DNA of 64,000 nt, taken from contig CP071065.1 of the NCBI GenBank assembly GCA_017164015.1, positions 4,255,918 to 4,319,917 on the forward strand, read 5' to 3'. The stretch comes from Nostoc sp. UHCC 0702 (lineage in GTDB: Bacteria > Cyanobacteriota > Cyanobacteriia > Cyanobacteriales > Nostocaceae). Positions within the stretch are counted from its first letter, which is position 1, and every line of letters begins with the position of its first letter. The notes beneath the pieces are model-generated. The model saw only the letters and a list, made by a program, of their open reading frames with translations. It ran no database searches and had not been told where the DNA came from. Below, piece after piece: positions 25,559 to 33,826 of the stretch. Made by a program: the position numbers and the translations under genes.

Positions 25559-26254
25559 ATGAATCACAAGCGATACTCTTCAAAATTGCAGCGCTTACAA
25601 GAATTAGTGTTAATCACTTTGTTAGGAGATATCCCGACGATCGCTTTCGGCCCAAAATTAAGAAATTTAGGATATCGGATGATTTTTGCCCAGATCAATA
25701 GCCCGATTTATATTCAAAATGGCGTGGAATTTTTGGGGGCTGACTGTATTGAAATCGGCAAAGGAGTATATATTTTCAAAGGTGTGCGTATCGATGCCAA
25801 AGGTCACGAAAATAATCGGATTTATCTAGGCAATGGAGTAGCGATCGAGCGCAACGTTGATATAGGCTGTTTGGAAGACACATACATACATATTGATGAA
25901 GAAACCTTCATCGGCCCCAATGTCTGTATTGCTGGGCCTGGAGACATCAAAATTGGTAAAAACTGTATGATAGCAGCCCACTCAGGAATCTATGCCAACA
26001 ATCACAATTTTGCAGATCCGATGCAGTTAATCAAACATCAAGGTATTACTCGTAAAGGAATTGTAATTGAGGATGACTGTTGGCTAGGACATGGAGTAAC
26101 AGTATTAGATGGTGTCACTATTGGTAGGGGTAGCGTGATTGGTGCAGGAGCAGTTGTCAATAAAGATATTCCCCCATTCTCTGTTGCCGTCGGTACGCCA
26201 GCGCGAGTCATTAAAAGCCGAATAGCCAAGGATCTGGTGACATCTGTTGAGTGA
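25559..26254 (+). CDS. Left-handed beta-helix (hexapeptide repeat) O-acyltransferase
   Basis: A 231-residue protein with hexapeptide repeats from about residue 55 to 215 (for example IEIGKGVYIFKGVRIDA, then IKIGKNCMIAAHSGIYAN), the left-handed beta-helix fold of NodL/LacA/WcaF-type acetyltransferases. HNFADP (about 148-153) includes the catalytic His; DDCWLGHGVTVLDGVTIGRGSVIGAGAVV is the typical C-terminal coil. The ATG at 25559 is chosen because the preceding in-frame codons are uncharacteristic. It probably acetylates a sugar. It is 2.9 kb from the lipid cluster, separated by transposon remnants. Confidence 0.85.
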   Translation: MNHKRYSSKLQRLQELVLITLLGDIPTIAFGPKLRNLGYRMIFAQINSPIYIQNGVEFLGADCIEIGKGVYIFKGVRIDAKGHENNRIYLGNGVAIERNVDIGCLEDTYIHIDEETFIGPNVCIAGPGDIKIGKNCMIAAHSGIYANNHNFADPMQLIKHQGITRKGIVIEDDCWLGHGVTVLDGVTIGRGSVIGAGAVVNKDIPPFSVAVGTPARVIKSRIAKDLVTSVE

Positions 26255-26258
26255 TGGG

Positions 26259-26395
26259 GTGCAGGGGAGCAGGGGAGCGGGGGAGCAAAGGAGCAAAGGA
26301 GCAGGGGTGCAGGGGTGATAAAGAAATTCCACCTTGTCCCCCCATCTCCCTATCTCCCCATCCCCCTATCTCCCCATCCCCCTATCTCCCCATCC
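26259..26395. repeat. Octamer and CCCCATC/CTCCCTAT tandem repeats
   Basis: GCAGGGGA and GCAAAGGA octamers are followed by TGCAGGGG and then by a run of CCCATCTCCCTATCTCC-type units to about 26395. They fill the gap after the acyltransferase gene. Confidence 0.85.
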
Positions 26396-26472
26396 TTTCA
26401 AGGGTAGGTATTTAAAAATCAGGCAGTTGAGAGGGTGATTTGAGAGACATTCAGTTGTGGAGTGAAGCTAGG

Positions 26473-26925
26473 CTAACGCTCAGGGAAAAAACCACCTTGA
26501 GGTAATGGAAAGCGATTAAGTACAGCAGCCTTAATCACTAAAAACCCACGACGGAAACAACTAAGCCATCGATGGGGGATACTATTTTTAAAATTGCGTC
26601 GTGCAATATGAGTTTGTGGTAACTCATCTAAACTACTAATGGGCATATTGGCATCAACAGAACCACCAACACTCACTTGCCACAAAGTAGCGCGCGCTAT
26701 AGCTAACCAATGCCTTTCGGCACGTTTTGGGTGAATAATTTTGGTTTGATGCCAACAAAAACCGCCCCGTTTGCCATCTTTAAACACACACTCAATCCAA
26801 GAGCGCATGGAATACCAGCAAGCATCCGCAACTTCCGGTTGTAAATCGGTGAGAATTAACCTTGCATCAGTGTCAGGGCAAACGCATCTAAAGTACTCTT
26901 GATCATGACCAAGATTAAGACCCAA
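26473..26925 (-). pseudogene. Truncated IS4-type transposase (C-terminal part)
   Basis: A 150-codon frame whose core, with WYSMRSWIECVFKDGKRGGF, then HPKRAERHWLAIARATLW, resembles the C-terminal DDE region of IS4/IS701-like transposases; the Glu of SWIEC would be the catalytic E. The upstream two thirds are missing. The first residues up to about 26890 come from a separate terminal-repeat sequence (CAGGGCAAACGCATC at 26874), so the start is artificial. A dead remnant. Confidence 0.75.
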
Positions 26926-27070
26926 CGAAAAAATCAGTATTTCTGGCTTGATTTATTTTCCAAGGCTCAAAGCGATTGCTAAAATCTTTGTCAATAAGCA
27001 GGGTTTAATGAGATTATTTTTCAGTCTATTCTCAATAGACTAGTCTTATTGACATGATGCGTTCGCCCTG
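26874..27070. repeat. 197-bp segment bounded by inverted CAGGGC(A/G)AACGCATC ends
   Basis: CAGGGCAAACGCATC at 26874-26888 and its inverted, one-mismatch copy at 27056-27070 bound a 197-bp AT-rich segment with no gene. It could be a non-autonomous element or the two ends of adjacent collapsed elements. Related ends occur at 30530-30554 and 32721-32739. No target duplication is evident. Confidence 0.5.
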
Positions 27071-27333
27071 CCTTTGTTATCGAGTTCCTCAGCGATTCTG
27101 ATTTCAGCTTTGGAACGAAAATACATACCACCCCATTCATATTGAGGGTTAACATCAGTCCTAACTTCTCTTTGAGAGTCAGTGTCATTGTGTGGTGTAT
27201 CTTTTCCTGGTATAGCTAAAGCAGTTCCACGAGTAAATTGTTCGACTTGTTGTTTATAATAATTATCAAAAAATAATCGCCACCAGTGCTGAGTACCATG
27301 TCCATCACGCTGGTTTGCATAGGCTAGGTGCAA
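27071..27333 (-). pseudogene. N-terminal fragment of an unknown cyanobacterial protein, cut by a repeat end
   Basis: A frame of about 88 codons with the coherent end PQYEWGGMYFRSKAEIRIAE preceding ELDNKG, a phrase I associate with cyanobacterial proteins containing a nuclease-like domain that begins 'RS..E..IA..L...G'. It is interrupted by the CAGGGC...-type terminal repeat at 27056-27070, after which the frame ends in nonsense. The body of the protein is missing. Confidence 0.5.
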
Positions 27334-27399
27334 ATGTTCGTTAATTTCTAAATAATATCCAGGTCTAGTTCTGGAATATAAATATTTATTAATTTTCGC

Positions 27400-27976
27400 T
27401 CTTAAATCTTTAGCTCACCGTCAAAGCCCCCATCAACGAGCGAGGGTTGTCAAACGAGATACCTGTTCGCTAGTGTGCTTGACCCTTATGAGAACTCGTT
27501 TGCCCCCTTCGCGCTCACCCACACTAGCAGCAGTGACCAACACCCGCAAGACTAACCCCAAGGTATCGACACTCATGAACCGCTTACGGCCTTTGATTTT
27601 TTTGGCCGCATCGTAGCCCACGGCTTCATGCACCATTGCAGCAGTTTTCACACTTTGACTATCGATGATTGCCTCGGATGGACTTGAATGGCGCTCCTGC
27701 TCAATCCGAACCCACTGCCGGAGACTATCGTGAATGTTCAACCACGTACCGTTTTTGTGCCAGTCGCGAAAATATGTGTACACTGTCTGCCATGCGGGGA
27801 AGTCGCCCGGTAGCGATCGCCATCTAACTCCAACTACTGCGTATATAGAAAATTGCGTTAAGGACTTCCCACATATCAACTTCACGCTTTCGACCACCGG
27901 GTTTTGGTTCTGGAATCATGTCACTCAGAAATTCATATTGAGCGCGGGTCAGATTGCTAGGGTATGCTTTACTCAT
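27400..27976 (-). pseudogene. IS5-family transposase, frameshifted and truncated
   Basis: From ATG at 27976 the frame reads MSKAYPSNLTRAQYEFLSDM and continues through PGGRKREVDMWEVLNAIFY, then shifts by one base near 27840-27850 into VGVRWRSLPGDFPAWQTVYT and SEAIIDSQSVKTA (first catalytic Asp). A second shift near 27437 is needed to read LVDGGFDGE (second Asp region). It stops soon after, so the Glu motif is absent. Typical IS5/IS427-type protein, clearly inactive. Confidence 0.85.
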
Positions 27977-28032
27977 GTTGCTCTCTCGGTGCTGTCTACT
28001 ATCTATTCACAGCGTATACCTAGAGAGATTTT

Positions 28033-28356
28033 TTACAACCTATTCGACTTTTCAAACAGCCTCTTAACTAAAGCTCCGTAATTCGAGTTATTGATAATAG
28101 CTTTGACTTTCTTACGGAATGCTAAGAAGTTATCCTCTGAGGGCTTACATATAAACTTTCCGTTTTCCTGAACTTTAAGGTTCCATCCTAAAAAGTCAAA
28201 TCCATCTGTCGCTGATACAAACCGGGTCTTTGCAACCTTAATACTTAGACCTCTGACGCGCAAAAACTCTATTATTTCATCAACGACTCTACACGGCTCA
28301 TCACCTTTCTTAAAAATGAAAACCATATCGTCTGCATATCTTACAGAATTGCTCAC
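28033..28356 (-). pseudogene. Fragment of a group II intron reverse transcriptase
   Basis: 107 codons starting near VRYADDMVFIFKKGDEP, the YADD catalytic box of group II intron-encoded reverse transcriptases, followed by RGLSIKVAKTRFVSATDGFDFLGW (RT7 region) and FRKKVKAII. The N-terminal RT motifs, the maturase X domain and the endonuclease are missing. At the 5' end the frame meets the IS630 remnant at about 28357, so that insertion or deletion probably cut it. Confidence 0.85.
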
Positions 28357-28359
28357 GGT

Positions 28360-29050
28360 CTAAAGTTTGTAAAGAAGAGAAAAGTTGATTTTTGAGTGGT
28401 TTCTTGAGGAGCTGCCAAAGCCTTTCAATGGGATTGAGTTCAGGGGCTGAAGCTGGTTGAAACAGAGGAATAATAAATTCTTACCAACGAATTGCGGAAC
28501 TTGTATGAGCAGGTGCTTGGTCAACCTGTAAAATAGCATAATCACCACCTAATTGTTGAGATAGCCAGTCCAAGAACTGTTGAAAACACTCGCCATTCAA
28601 TTTTGGATACTCATAAAAGAAGTGGTCTCCAGTCAATGGTTCAAATTGCACCATAAATCCAAAAATTTTCCCGTGGCCATTTCACCTCAACAGTAGGCTT
28701 GACTCCAGAGGCAGTAATCACTTTTCCTGTGAGAGTTTTCAGTCCCACCCTCGTTTCATCCTGGCACAGGTAGCGAACACACTTGCCGGGCGCTAGATGA
28801 ACTTCATGACAATTAAGAGTGATTCCGAGTTTTTTTTAAATTCAGATACCAATTTTTCGTCTTGTTTCTGGCTTTGAGGACGAGGTACTTTTAGCTTTGC
28901 TCTTAATCGATATCGAACCCAAGCATAAACCGTTGCATACTCGATATTTAATCCATGTTCAAGTTTCAACCACTCAACGATTGCACCATAGCTACTAAAG
29001 CCTTTTCCTGTTGTTAACTCTTCTTTGAGTGCTGCGATCAGTCATCAGCC
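28360..29050 (-). pseudogene. IS630-family transposase remnant
   Basis: Pieces in several frames add up to one transposase. An N-terminal helix-turn-helix part reads EELTTGKGFSSYGAIVEWLK and NIEYATVYAWVRYRLRAKLK (about 28870-29040). The middle reads APGKCVRYLCQDETRVGLKT with the first Asp. The C-terminal part reads ILQVDQAPAHTSSAIRW, then after a stop PLFQPASAPELNPIERLW, with the P-E-L-N-P-I-E box. At least two frameshifts and one in-frame stop (TAA after RW) make it dead. Confidence 0.85.
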
Positions 29051-29220
29051 AACAACTTCAACCGAAATAATTTATTTTCTGGCAGTATCTAACATAATGG
29101 CAATAAACCAAGAACTATCATCGCCAGTTTCTGCTGCTCAAAAGTTAGGTGGGGAGGAACATTTACGCTGCTTTTCGCCTCCCCTAAATTTTGTGGAAAA
29201 ATAGCCTCTAAGGCACAAAA

Positions 29221-30471
29221 TTAGTTAGTTTTAGCTGTCTTGCTAAAAATTCGATAGTACAACCACGTACTAGTTTCTTTCAGGGGAAAAAGCACGTAGG
29301 TGAGAGGATTAATGGTGACAATAATATTTCGGTAGTCTCGTCGTGCTAAAAACAGGATGGCACGAGCCACTTGCTGTGCTGACATTACTCCATAAGGGTT
29401 TAGTTGACTTTTAAAAGGCCCAAGGATTAACTTGCGAATTATACAATCCCCGTCCAACCGCTTTAAAGTCACAATATTTCCTAATGTCCGTTTGCTAAGT
29501 TCATATAGCGGACTCAAAGCAGGGGAAACCTCAGCCTCGGAAGTATTGACCCAAATTTCCTTGGTTGCTTTTGCCTGCGGCCCTGTGATAGTTGTCAAAA
29601 ATATATCGATCAACCGCAATGCTGAAAAGGTATTCACCTCATAAGAAGAGTTAATTGCTTCTTGTGTGCGGCTAGTATAGACATTAACCCCGTGATTGAT
29701 AATCAAAATATCAATTTTCTCCAAACTATCTCTGAGTTCGGCTTCTTCACCTAATTGCCAGGAAACCACCTTCAACTCAGGATGCATTGCTAATTTTTCG
29801 GGATTAGTAGTTAATGCTACAACTTTAGCATTCTGCTTGACAAGTTCAGCCGCCAATGCCTGCCCCAAAGCACCCGATGCTCCGGTTAAAGCGACGGTTT
29901 TACCCTTCAACGACAGTCCTGTGCCAAGTATTTTATCCACTAATGGAAATACACCACTGTAATAAGCGTTCACATCATCAAAATGATGTCGCCAATGGTA
30001 AGACCGATTTACCCACCAAACGGATGGAATTGTCACTAAAGGCCCGGGTAGGTGGTTGTAATCTGTATCAATTTTACCTTGAAAATATCTACTCGATGCA
30101 CCAAACAAGAAGCTACAGGCATAGGCTACTCCCAGCCAAATCCCTATTTGCTGGACAACTAAGGCAATTACCGTCAACAATACCACCAATAGACCAGACT
30201 CTAAAATGTCGTGGTATAGCTGGGAATCTTGATAGGCTTTGAGGGAAACTACTGATAAATCGCGGCGATATGCCATATGATGCTTGTTGTGCCATTTAGC
30301 AAGCCAATTGACTTGATGACACAAAGCATGGTAGCTGTCTCTTAATATCTCAGCCAGCACAACAGAGAACAATCCCCAAATTGCAAACTGCAAGCAGGCA
30401 TTTACAAAAATCCAATCTATCTGTAACCTTGCTTCAATCCCAGTCAAGCTTTGAGTTAGTATCTTAATCAT
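29221..30471 (-). CDS. Fatty-acid hydroxylase/sterol-desaturase-type membrane domain fused to SDR
   Basis: A 416-residue fusion. Residues 1-190 form a membrane domain with histidine clusters (HALCH about 50-54, HNKHH about 61-65, NHLPGP, and HWRHHFDD about 161-168), as in di-iron sterol desaturase/fatty-acid hydroxylase enzymes. Residues about 192-416 form a short-chain dehydrogenase: VALTGASGALGQALAAEL (NAD-binding), NHGV in place of NNAG, and YELSKRTLG with the YxxxK pair. Similar bimodular proteins occur in cyanobacteria. It could hydroxylate and then oxidise or reduce a lipid chain. It lies at the outer end of the lipid cluster. Confidence 0.85.
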   Translation of the reverse strand: MIKILTQSLTGIEARLQIDWIFVNACLQFAIWGLFSVVLAEILRDSYHALCHQVNWLAKWHNKHHMAYRRDLSVVSLKAYQDSQLYHDILESGLLVVLLTVIALVVQQIGIWLGVAYACSFLFGASSRYFQGKIDTDYNHLPGPLVTIPSVWWVNRSYHWRHHFDDVNAYYSGVFPLVDKILGTGLSLKGKTVALTGASGALGQALAAELVKQNAKVVALTTNPEKLAMHPELKVVSWQLGEEAELRDSLEKIDILIINHGVNVYTSRTQEAINSSYEVNTFSALRLIDIFLTTITGPQAKATKEIWVNTSEAEVSPALSPLYELSKRTLGNIVTLKRLDGDCIIRKLILGPFKSQLNPYGVMSAQQVARAILFLARRDYRNIIVTINPLTYVLFPLKETSTWLYYRIFSKTAKTN

Positions 30472-30529
30472 GTTTTTCTGTATGCTAGTTATTCACTATC
30501 TTTGACCTCATCCGGCTCCTCGGTGATTT

Positions 30530-30554
30530 CAGGGCGGCCGCATCATGTCAATAA
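30530..30554. repeat. CAGGGC...CGCATCATGTCAATAA terminal-type repeat
   Basis: These 25 bases match 27046-27070 in inverted orientation with two mismatches. The CAGGG ends of the two copies face each other across 27071-30529. Confidence 0.7.
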
Positions 30555-30596
30555 AGCTATTTTATTATCAATAGAGTCTAAAAAGAAAATATCACT

Positions 30597-31523
30597 TTGA
30601 TGAATAACAATATGCACAATATGACCAGCAATTCCATAGGCTTTGTTTTATTAACCCATACGAAACCTCTACAAATTTATAGGCTAATAAATACGTTAAA
30701 TAACAAATTCAATTATCCTCTCATTGTGTGCCATCATGATTTTTCCAAATGTGATTTATCTGTAGATACTCTACCAAAAAATGTTTTAGTAGTACGCCCT
30801 CACGTACAAACAGAGTGGGGAAGGTTTTCTTTAATAGAAGCTACAGTAAAGGCACTCCGGCTGATGTATGAGGTTCCAGATGCACCCGATTGGTTTGTAT
30901 TACTTAGTGGAGCAGACTATCCAATTAAAAGTGCAAAGCAAATATTGGATGAACTAGCCTCGAGCTTATACGATGCCTATATTCAGTATGAGGAAATTAC
31001 ATACGAGATTTATCAGCAAGATCTAAAACCAAACATGTTATGGTTGAAAAATTCCTATCAACGATATTGTACGAAGTCGTTTTCTTTGAATTATTTAAAA
31101 AAATACTATGCTCAACTGAATCTGGAAATCCGCTTAGAACATCCGGTATTAACTAAACCTTTCCTTCCTTTTTCCAAAAAAATTGCTTGCTTTAGTGGCA
31201 GTCAATGGTTTTGTGCCAATCGCAAAGCTGCTGAGTACATTATCGATTTCCACAGCAAGGAAAATCCCATAACCTTGCACTACAGTAAACTCATGTATGC
31301 AGACGAATCGTATTTTCAAACCATACTTGCTAATGCATCTCATCTCAAGCTTAAAAATGACCGTCTACGTTATATTGATTGGTCAACTGGAGGCCCTCAT
31401 CCCAAGATATTGCTGATGGAAGATTTGCCTAATCTGCTTGCATCATCTGCTCACTTCGCTCGAAAATTTGACATTGCTATAGATAGCACTATTCTCGATG
31501 AACTTGATAAAATTATTCTGTGA
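30597..31523 (+). CDS. GT14-type (core-2/I-branching) glycosyltransferase
   Basis: A 308-residue protein of the beta-1,6-N-acetylglucosaminyltransferase-like family GT14. Typical phrases are IGFVLLTHTKP (N-terminal), QTEWGRFSLIEATVKALRLM, PDWFVLLSGADYPIKS (core-2 'SG.D.P..S' site), GSQWFCANRKAAEYI and YADESYFQTILANA. Bacterial members transfer sugars in surface polysaccharides or lipids. It runs opposite to the flanking cluster genes, so it may have its own promoter. A role in glycosylating the cluster's lipid is inferred from position only. Confidence 0.88.
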   Translation: MMNNNMHNMTSNSIGFVLLTHTKPLQIYRLINTLNNKFNYPLIVCHHDFSKCDLSVDTLPKNVLVVRPHVQTEWGRFSLIEATVKALRLMYEVPDAPDWFVLLSGADYPIKSAKQILDELASSLYDAYIQYEEITYEIYQQDLKPNMLWLKNSYQRYCTKSFSLNYLKKYYAQLNLEIRLEHPVLTKPFLPFSKKIACFSGSQWFCANRKAAEYIIDFHSKENPITLHYSKLMYADESYFQTILANASHLKLKNDRLRYIDWSTGGPHPKILLMEDLPNLLASSAHFARKFDIAIDSTILDELDKIIL

Positions 31524-31554
31524 AATCGCTGCAATGTGATGAAAACTGATATCG

Positions 31555-31671
31555 ATGGGTCTACCTGTAAAAAAAATACCGAATTTACAAGTTATCGAAC
31601 GTCCAGCTTGGGTTGTTTCCCGTGGTCAATTGCCTGAAAATGCTTTCAAGGCTGGGTATGCAGACTACTAG
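31555..31671 (+). CDS. Small DM9/DUF3421-like fragment or mini-protein
   Basis: ATG at 31555 opens 38 codons ending TAG at 31669-31671. The stretch ERPAWVVSRGQLPENAFKAG resembles the start of a DM9 (DUF3421) repeat, where W..x.G.LP..A...G is conserved. A full DM9 repeat is about 70 residues, so this is probably the broken start of one, or a short stand-alone protein. It lies 31 nt after the glycosyltransferase stop. Too short for certainty. Confidence 0.4.
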   Translation: MGLPVKKIPNLQVIERPAWVVSRGQLPENAFKAGYADY

Positions 31672-31772
31672 TCTAAACTCCAGTAAATAGTACAGTGATC
31701 AAAAAGGTGAAATAAGCTAATCAATGGAGCGCAGTTAAAAACCCTAGAATCTTTTTTTGAGATGCTGTAGTA

Positions 31773-32684
31773 TCAATCGTAGCCTAGTTCTTGGGCTAGC
31801 TGAATAACGTGGGGCAAAAACCCTTTACTATCACTACGCCACGGTAAAGAACCCTCTAACTTACTGGCTGCTATAGTAGTGTGACAAAAAGTAGGAGACT
31901 TGAGAAAATTGGGATCGTTTCCCAGGTTGGCACCGAAAGGGCCAAAGCAAGCATAGGGAGAATATTCAGGATGTAAAATCGCTTCTATAACAGATACATT
32001 CCAGGAAAGATTTAACCAGCAAGAAATTTTTTGGAAATAAAGAACTGGCTCATTCAAAATATCTTCGCAACGCACACGCATGTGTTGTTCATTAGGAATT
32101 GTACTGAGAAAATCTAAAATATTACGCTGGGATTTATACCAAAGAATTTGTGGGTCTAGTGTTGGCGGGTTAGTAGAGTAATCAATAGAGTTATTAGCGA
32201 TCGCTATTATATTTCCATAAGAAAGCTCAATAAAAGAGTTGCCATGACTTCTGGGATGACGGACTATATGTAAATAGTGAGCTTTTGGAAAGGTTTCACG
32301 GATACGAACCAGAATATCTGGACTATTTGAGTAAATGGGATTTTGCTCGACAATACGCAAGGGTGCTACTCTGCGGCACAATTCAAGATATATCTGGGCT
32401 GTTGTCCAGTGGGAGTGAGTATAAATCCAGCGATACGCCATGTCAATAGATTCAATAGTTTGCTCCCCTGCATAGAGTTGGGCTATGGCGCGTAATAATC
32501 CGTGGGTTTGAGTATGAAGTAAATCTGTTAATTTCTTCATCATTTGTTCTAGAGTTTCGCCAACAAATAAATTCAGTTCCGGAACTCCATAGACTTGCGG
32601 ATGTTGACCTAGCATGGCGCAAATTAAAGAAGTAAAGGAACAGGGAGCGCCAAGAATAAAGATAGGTTGGGCAAATGATACCAT
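31773..32684 (-). CDS. PAPS-dependent sulfotransferase
   Basis: A 303-residue sulfotransferase-family protein. The N-terminal PIFILGAPCSFTSLICAMLGQHPQVYGVPELNLF matches the 5'-phosphosulfate loop (usually RSGTSLL), HPQ-V and PE-LN/F phrases. YLHIVRHPRSHGNSFIEL is the 3'-phosphate-binding region, with Arg and Ser. The P-loop is unusual: APCSFTSL in place of PRSGTS, lacking the Lys/Arg usually present. It would transfer sulfate from PAPS to a hydroxyl, and the cluster also contains an APS kinase. Acceptor is unknown. At the 3' end of the minus-strand cluster. Confidence 0.82.
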   Translation of the reverse strand: MVSFAQPIFILGAPCSFTSLICAMLGQHPQVYGVPELNLFVGETLEQMMKKLTDLLHTQTHGLLRAIAQLYAGEQTIESIDMAYRWIYTHSHWTTAQIYLELCRRVAPLRIVEQNPIYSNSPDILVRIRETFPKAHYLHIVRHPRSHGNSFIELSYGNIIAIANNSIDYSTNPPTLDPQILWYKSQRNILDFLSTIPNEQHMRVRCEDILNEPVLYFQKISCWLNLSWNVSVIEAILHPEYSPYACFGPFGANLGNDPNFLKSPTFCHTTIAASKLEGSLPWRSDSKGFLPHVIQLAQELGYD

Positions 32685-32720
32685 TTGGAATTTTAGATTC
32701 TGGTGAGGCAGCGCGGTGAG

Positions 32721-32739
32721 CAGGGCAAACGCATCTTAA
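32721..32739. repeat. CAGGGCAAACGCATC terminal-type repeat
   Basis: Forward copy of the sequence at 26874. It lies in the gap upstream of the sulfotransferase. It may be an isolated end of an insertion sequence. Confidence 0.5.
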
Positions 32740-32846
32740 TTTATACAAATCTACATTCGATTAATTATTATGCGTATAGTGCGATGCTGATTAAAATAGT
32801 AACTACAACAGGGCGCGGTCACTCACACCATCACCTAATCGATGAT

Positions 32847-33629
32847 TCAAGCTGTTACACCACCAAAAGGTAACACGTATGGATGAGCAATTATAGCATT
32901 TGATGGCTGTTGGAGTAAATTAACTATAGCAGCGGCCATACTAGAAGCACTCATCGCTCTTCCTCCAAAGCGACGAGACAAAGCTGTTTTCGCAACAAGT
33001 GGAGTTGTCACTAAACCTGGTAAAAAAACTTGTACCCGAATTCCATCAGCGCAAACTTCTTCAGCCAAAGATTCGGAAAATCCAACTACGCCAAACTTAG
33101 AAGCACAGTAAGCAGGTGCGTAAGCTTGCCCGCGTAAACCATGCATACTAGTAGCAGAACTAATATTAATAATATGTCCTGACTGCTGTGCTACCATCAC
33201 AGGCAATACAGCCTTGTTGCTGAGAAAAACCCCTGTAAGATTAACATTCAATATTTCCTCCCATTCGTCCAACGATAGCGATGCTGTTGATGGTGGAATC
33301 AACTGTTGAGAACCGGATTTTTTTCCAATCCCAGCACTGGCAATGAGCAAATCAATTCTGCCAAAATGATCTAGTGTTTTGGCAGCCATAGTTTGCATAT
33401 CTTCCTCGCATATTACATTCAGGGCTAACCCCAAATGAGTTATTTCGGGTTGACTAGCTGATAATTCGTTCAGCTGACTTACTGTCTGGTTAATAGCTTC
33501 AGGTTTAGTACCAACTACGACAACTTGAAACCCAATTTTTGCTAAAGCAAAACAAGTGGCTTGACCAATTCCACTGCTACCACCAGTTACAATCGCAACT
33601 TGTTTATAAAATAAATTTTCACTATTCAT
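32847..33629 (-). CDS. Short-chain dehydrogenase/reductase
   Basis: A 260-residue classical SDR. VAIVTGGSSGIGQATCFAL is the NAD(P) site (TGxxxGIG), ASAGIGKKSG replaces NNAG, the catalytic Ser is in INISSATS, and YCASKFGVVG carries Tyr and Lys. It is 178 nt from the alpha/beta hydrolase and has the same strand. A sister SDR lies at 37223. Probable reduction or oxidation of a hydroxyl or keto group on the cluster's product; substrate unknown. Confidence 0.9.
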   Translation of the reverse strand: MNSENLFYKQVAIVTGGSSGIGQATCFALAKIGFQVVVVGTKPEAINQTVSQLNELSASQPEITHLGLALNVICEEDMQTMAAKTLDHFGRIDLLIASAGIGKKSGSQQLIPPSTASLSLDEWEEILNVNLTGVFLSNKAVLPVMVAQQSGHIINISSATSMHGLRGQAYAPAYCASKFGVVGFSESLAEEVCADGIRVQVFLPGLVTTPLVAKTALSRRFGGRAMSASSMAAAIVNLLQQPSNAIIAHPYVLPFGGVTA

Positions 33630-33737
33630 TTCAATTCACTTGATTAATTGCAGTATTTCAAATAGAAACCCATGAACAGAGTTGACAACAAAGGATCAAA
33701 ATTCTACTCCCCACTCCCTACCTTTGAAATAATCAAT

Positions 33738-33826
33738 AGACCTCTTGCAAAAGTCGTTATTGGCGTTCTTTCCTTTGCGTCTTTGCGCCTTTGCGTGAGG
33801 CAACAAATTATTTATGCAAGAAGTCT
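33738..33826. repeat. MITE-like element (short copy) overlapping the hydrolase 3' end
   Basis: AGACCTCTTGCAAAAGTCG at 33738 and TTTATGCAAGAAGTCT at 33826 are imperfect inverted ends; the core has CTTTGCGTCTTTGCGCC units. It is the inverted counterpart of 13774-13908. The hydrolase stop codon at 33808 lies inside it, so the last codons of that gene come from the element. Confidence 0.75.

Noticed and set aside
32452..32748. 98-codon minus-strand ORF
   Set aside because: It is a shadow of the sulfotransferase gene in another frame plus a terminal repeat.
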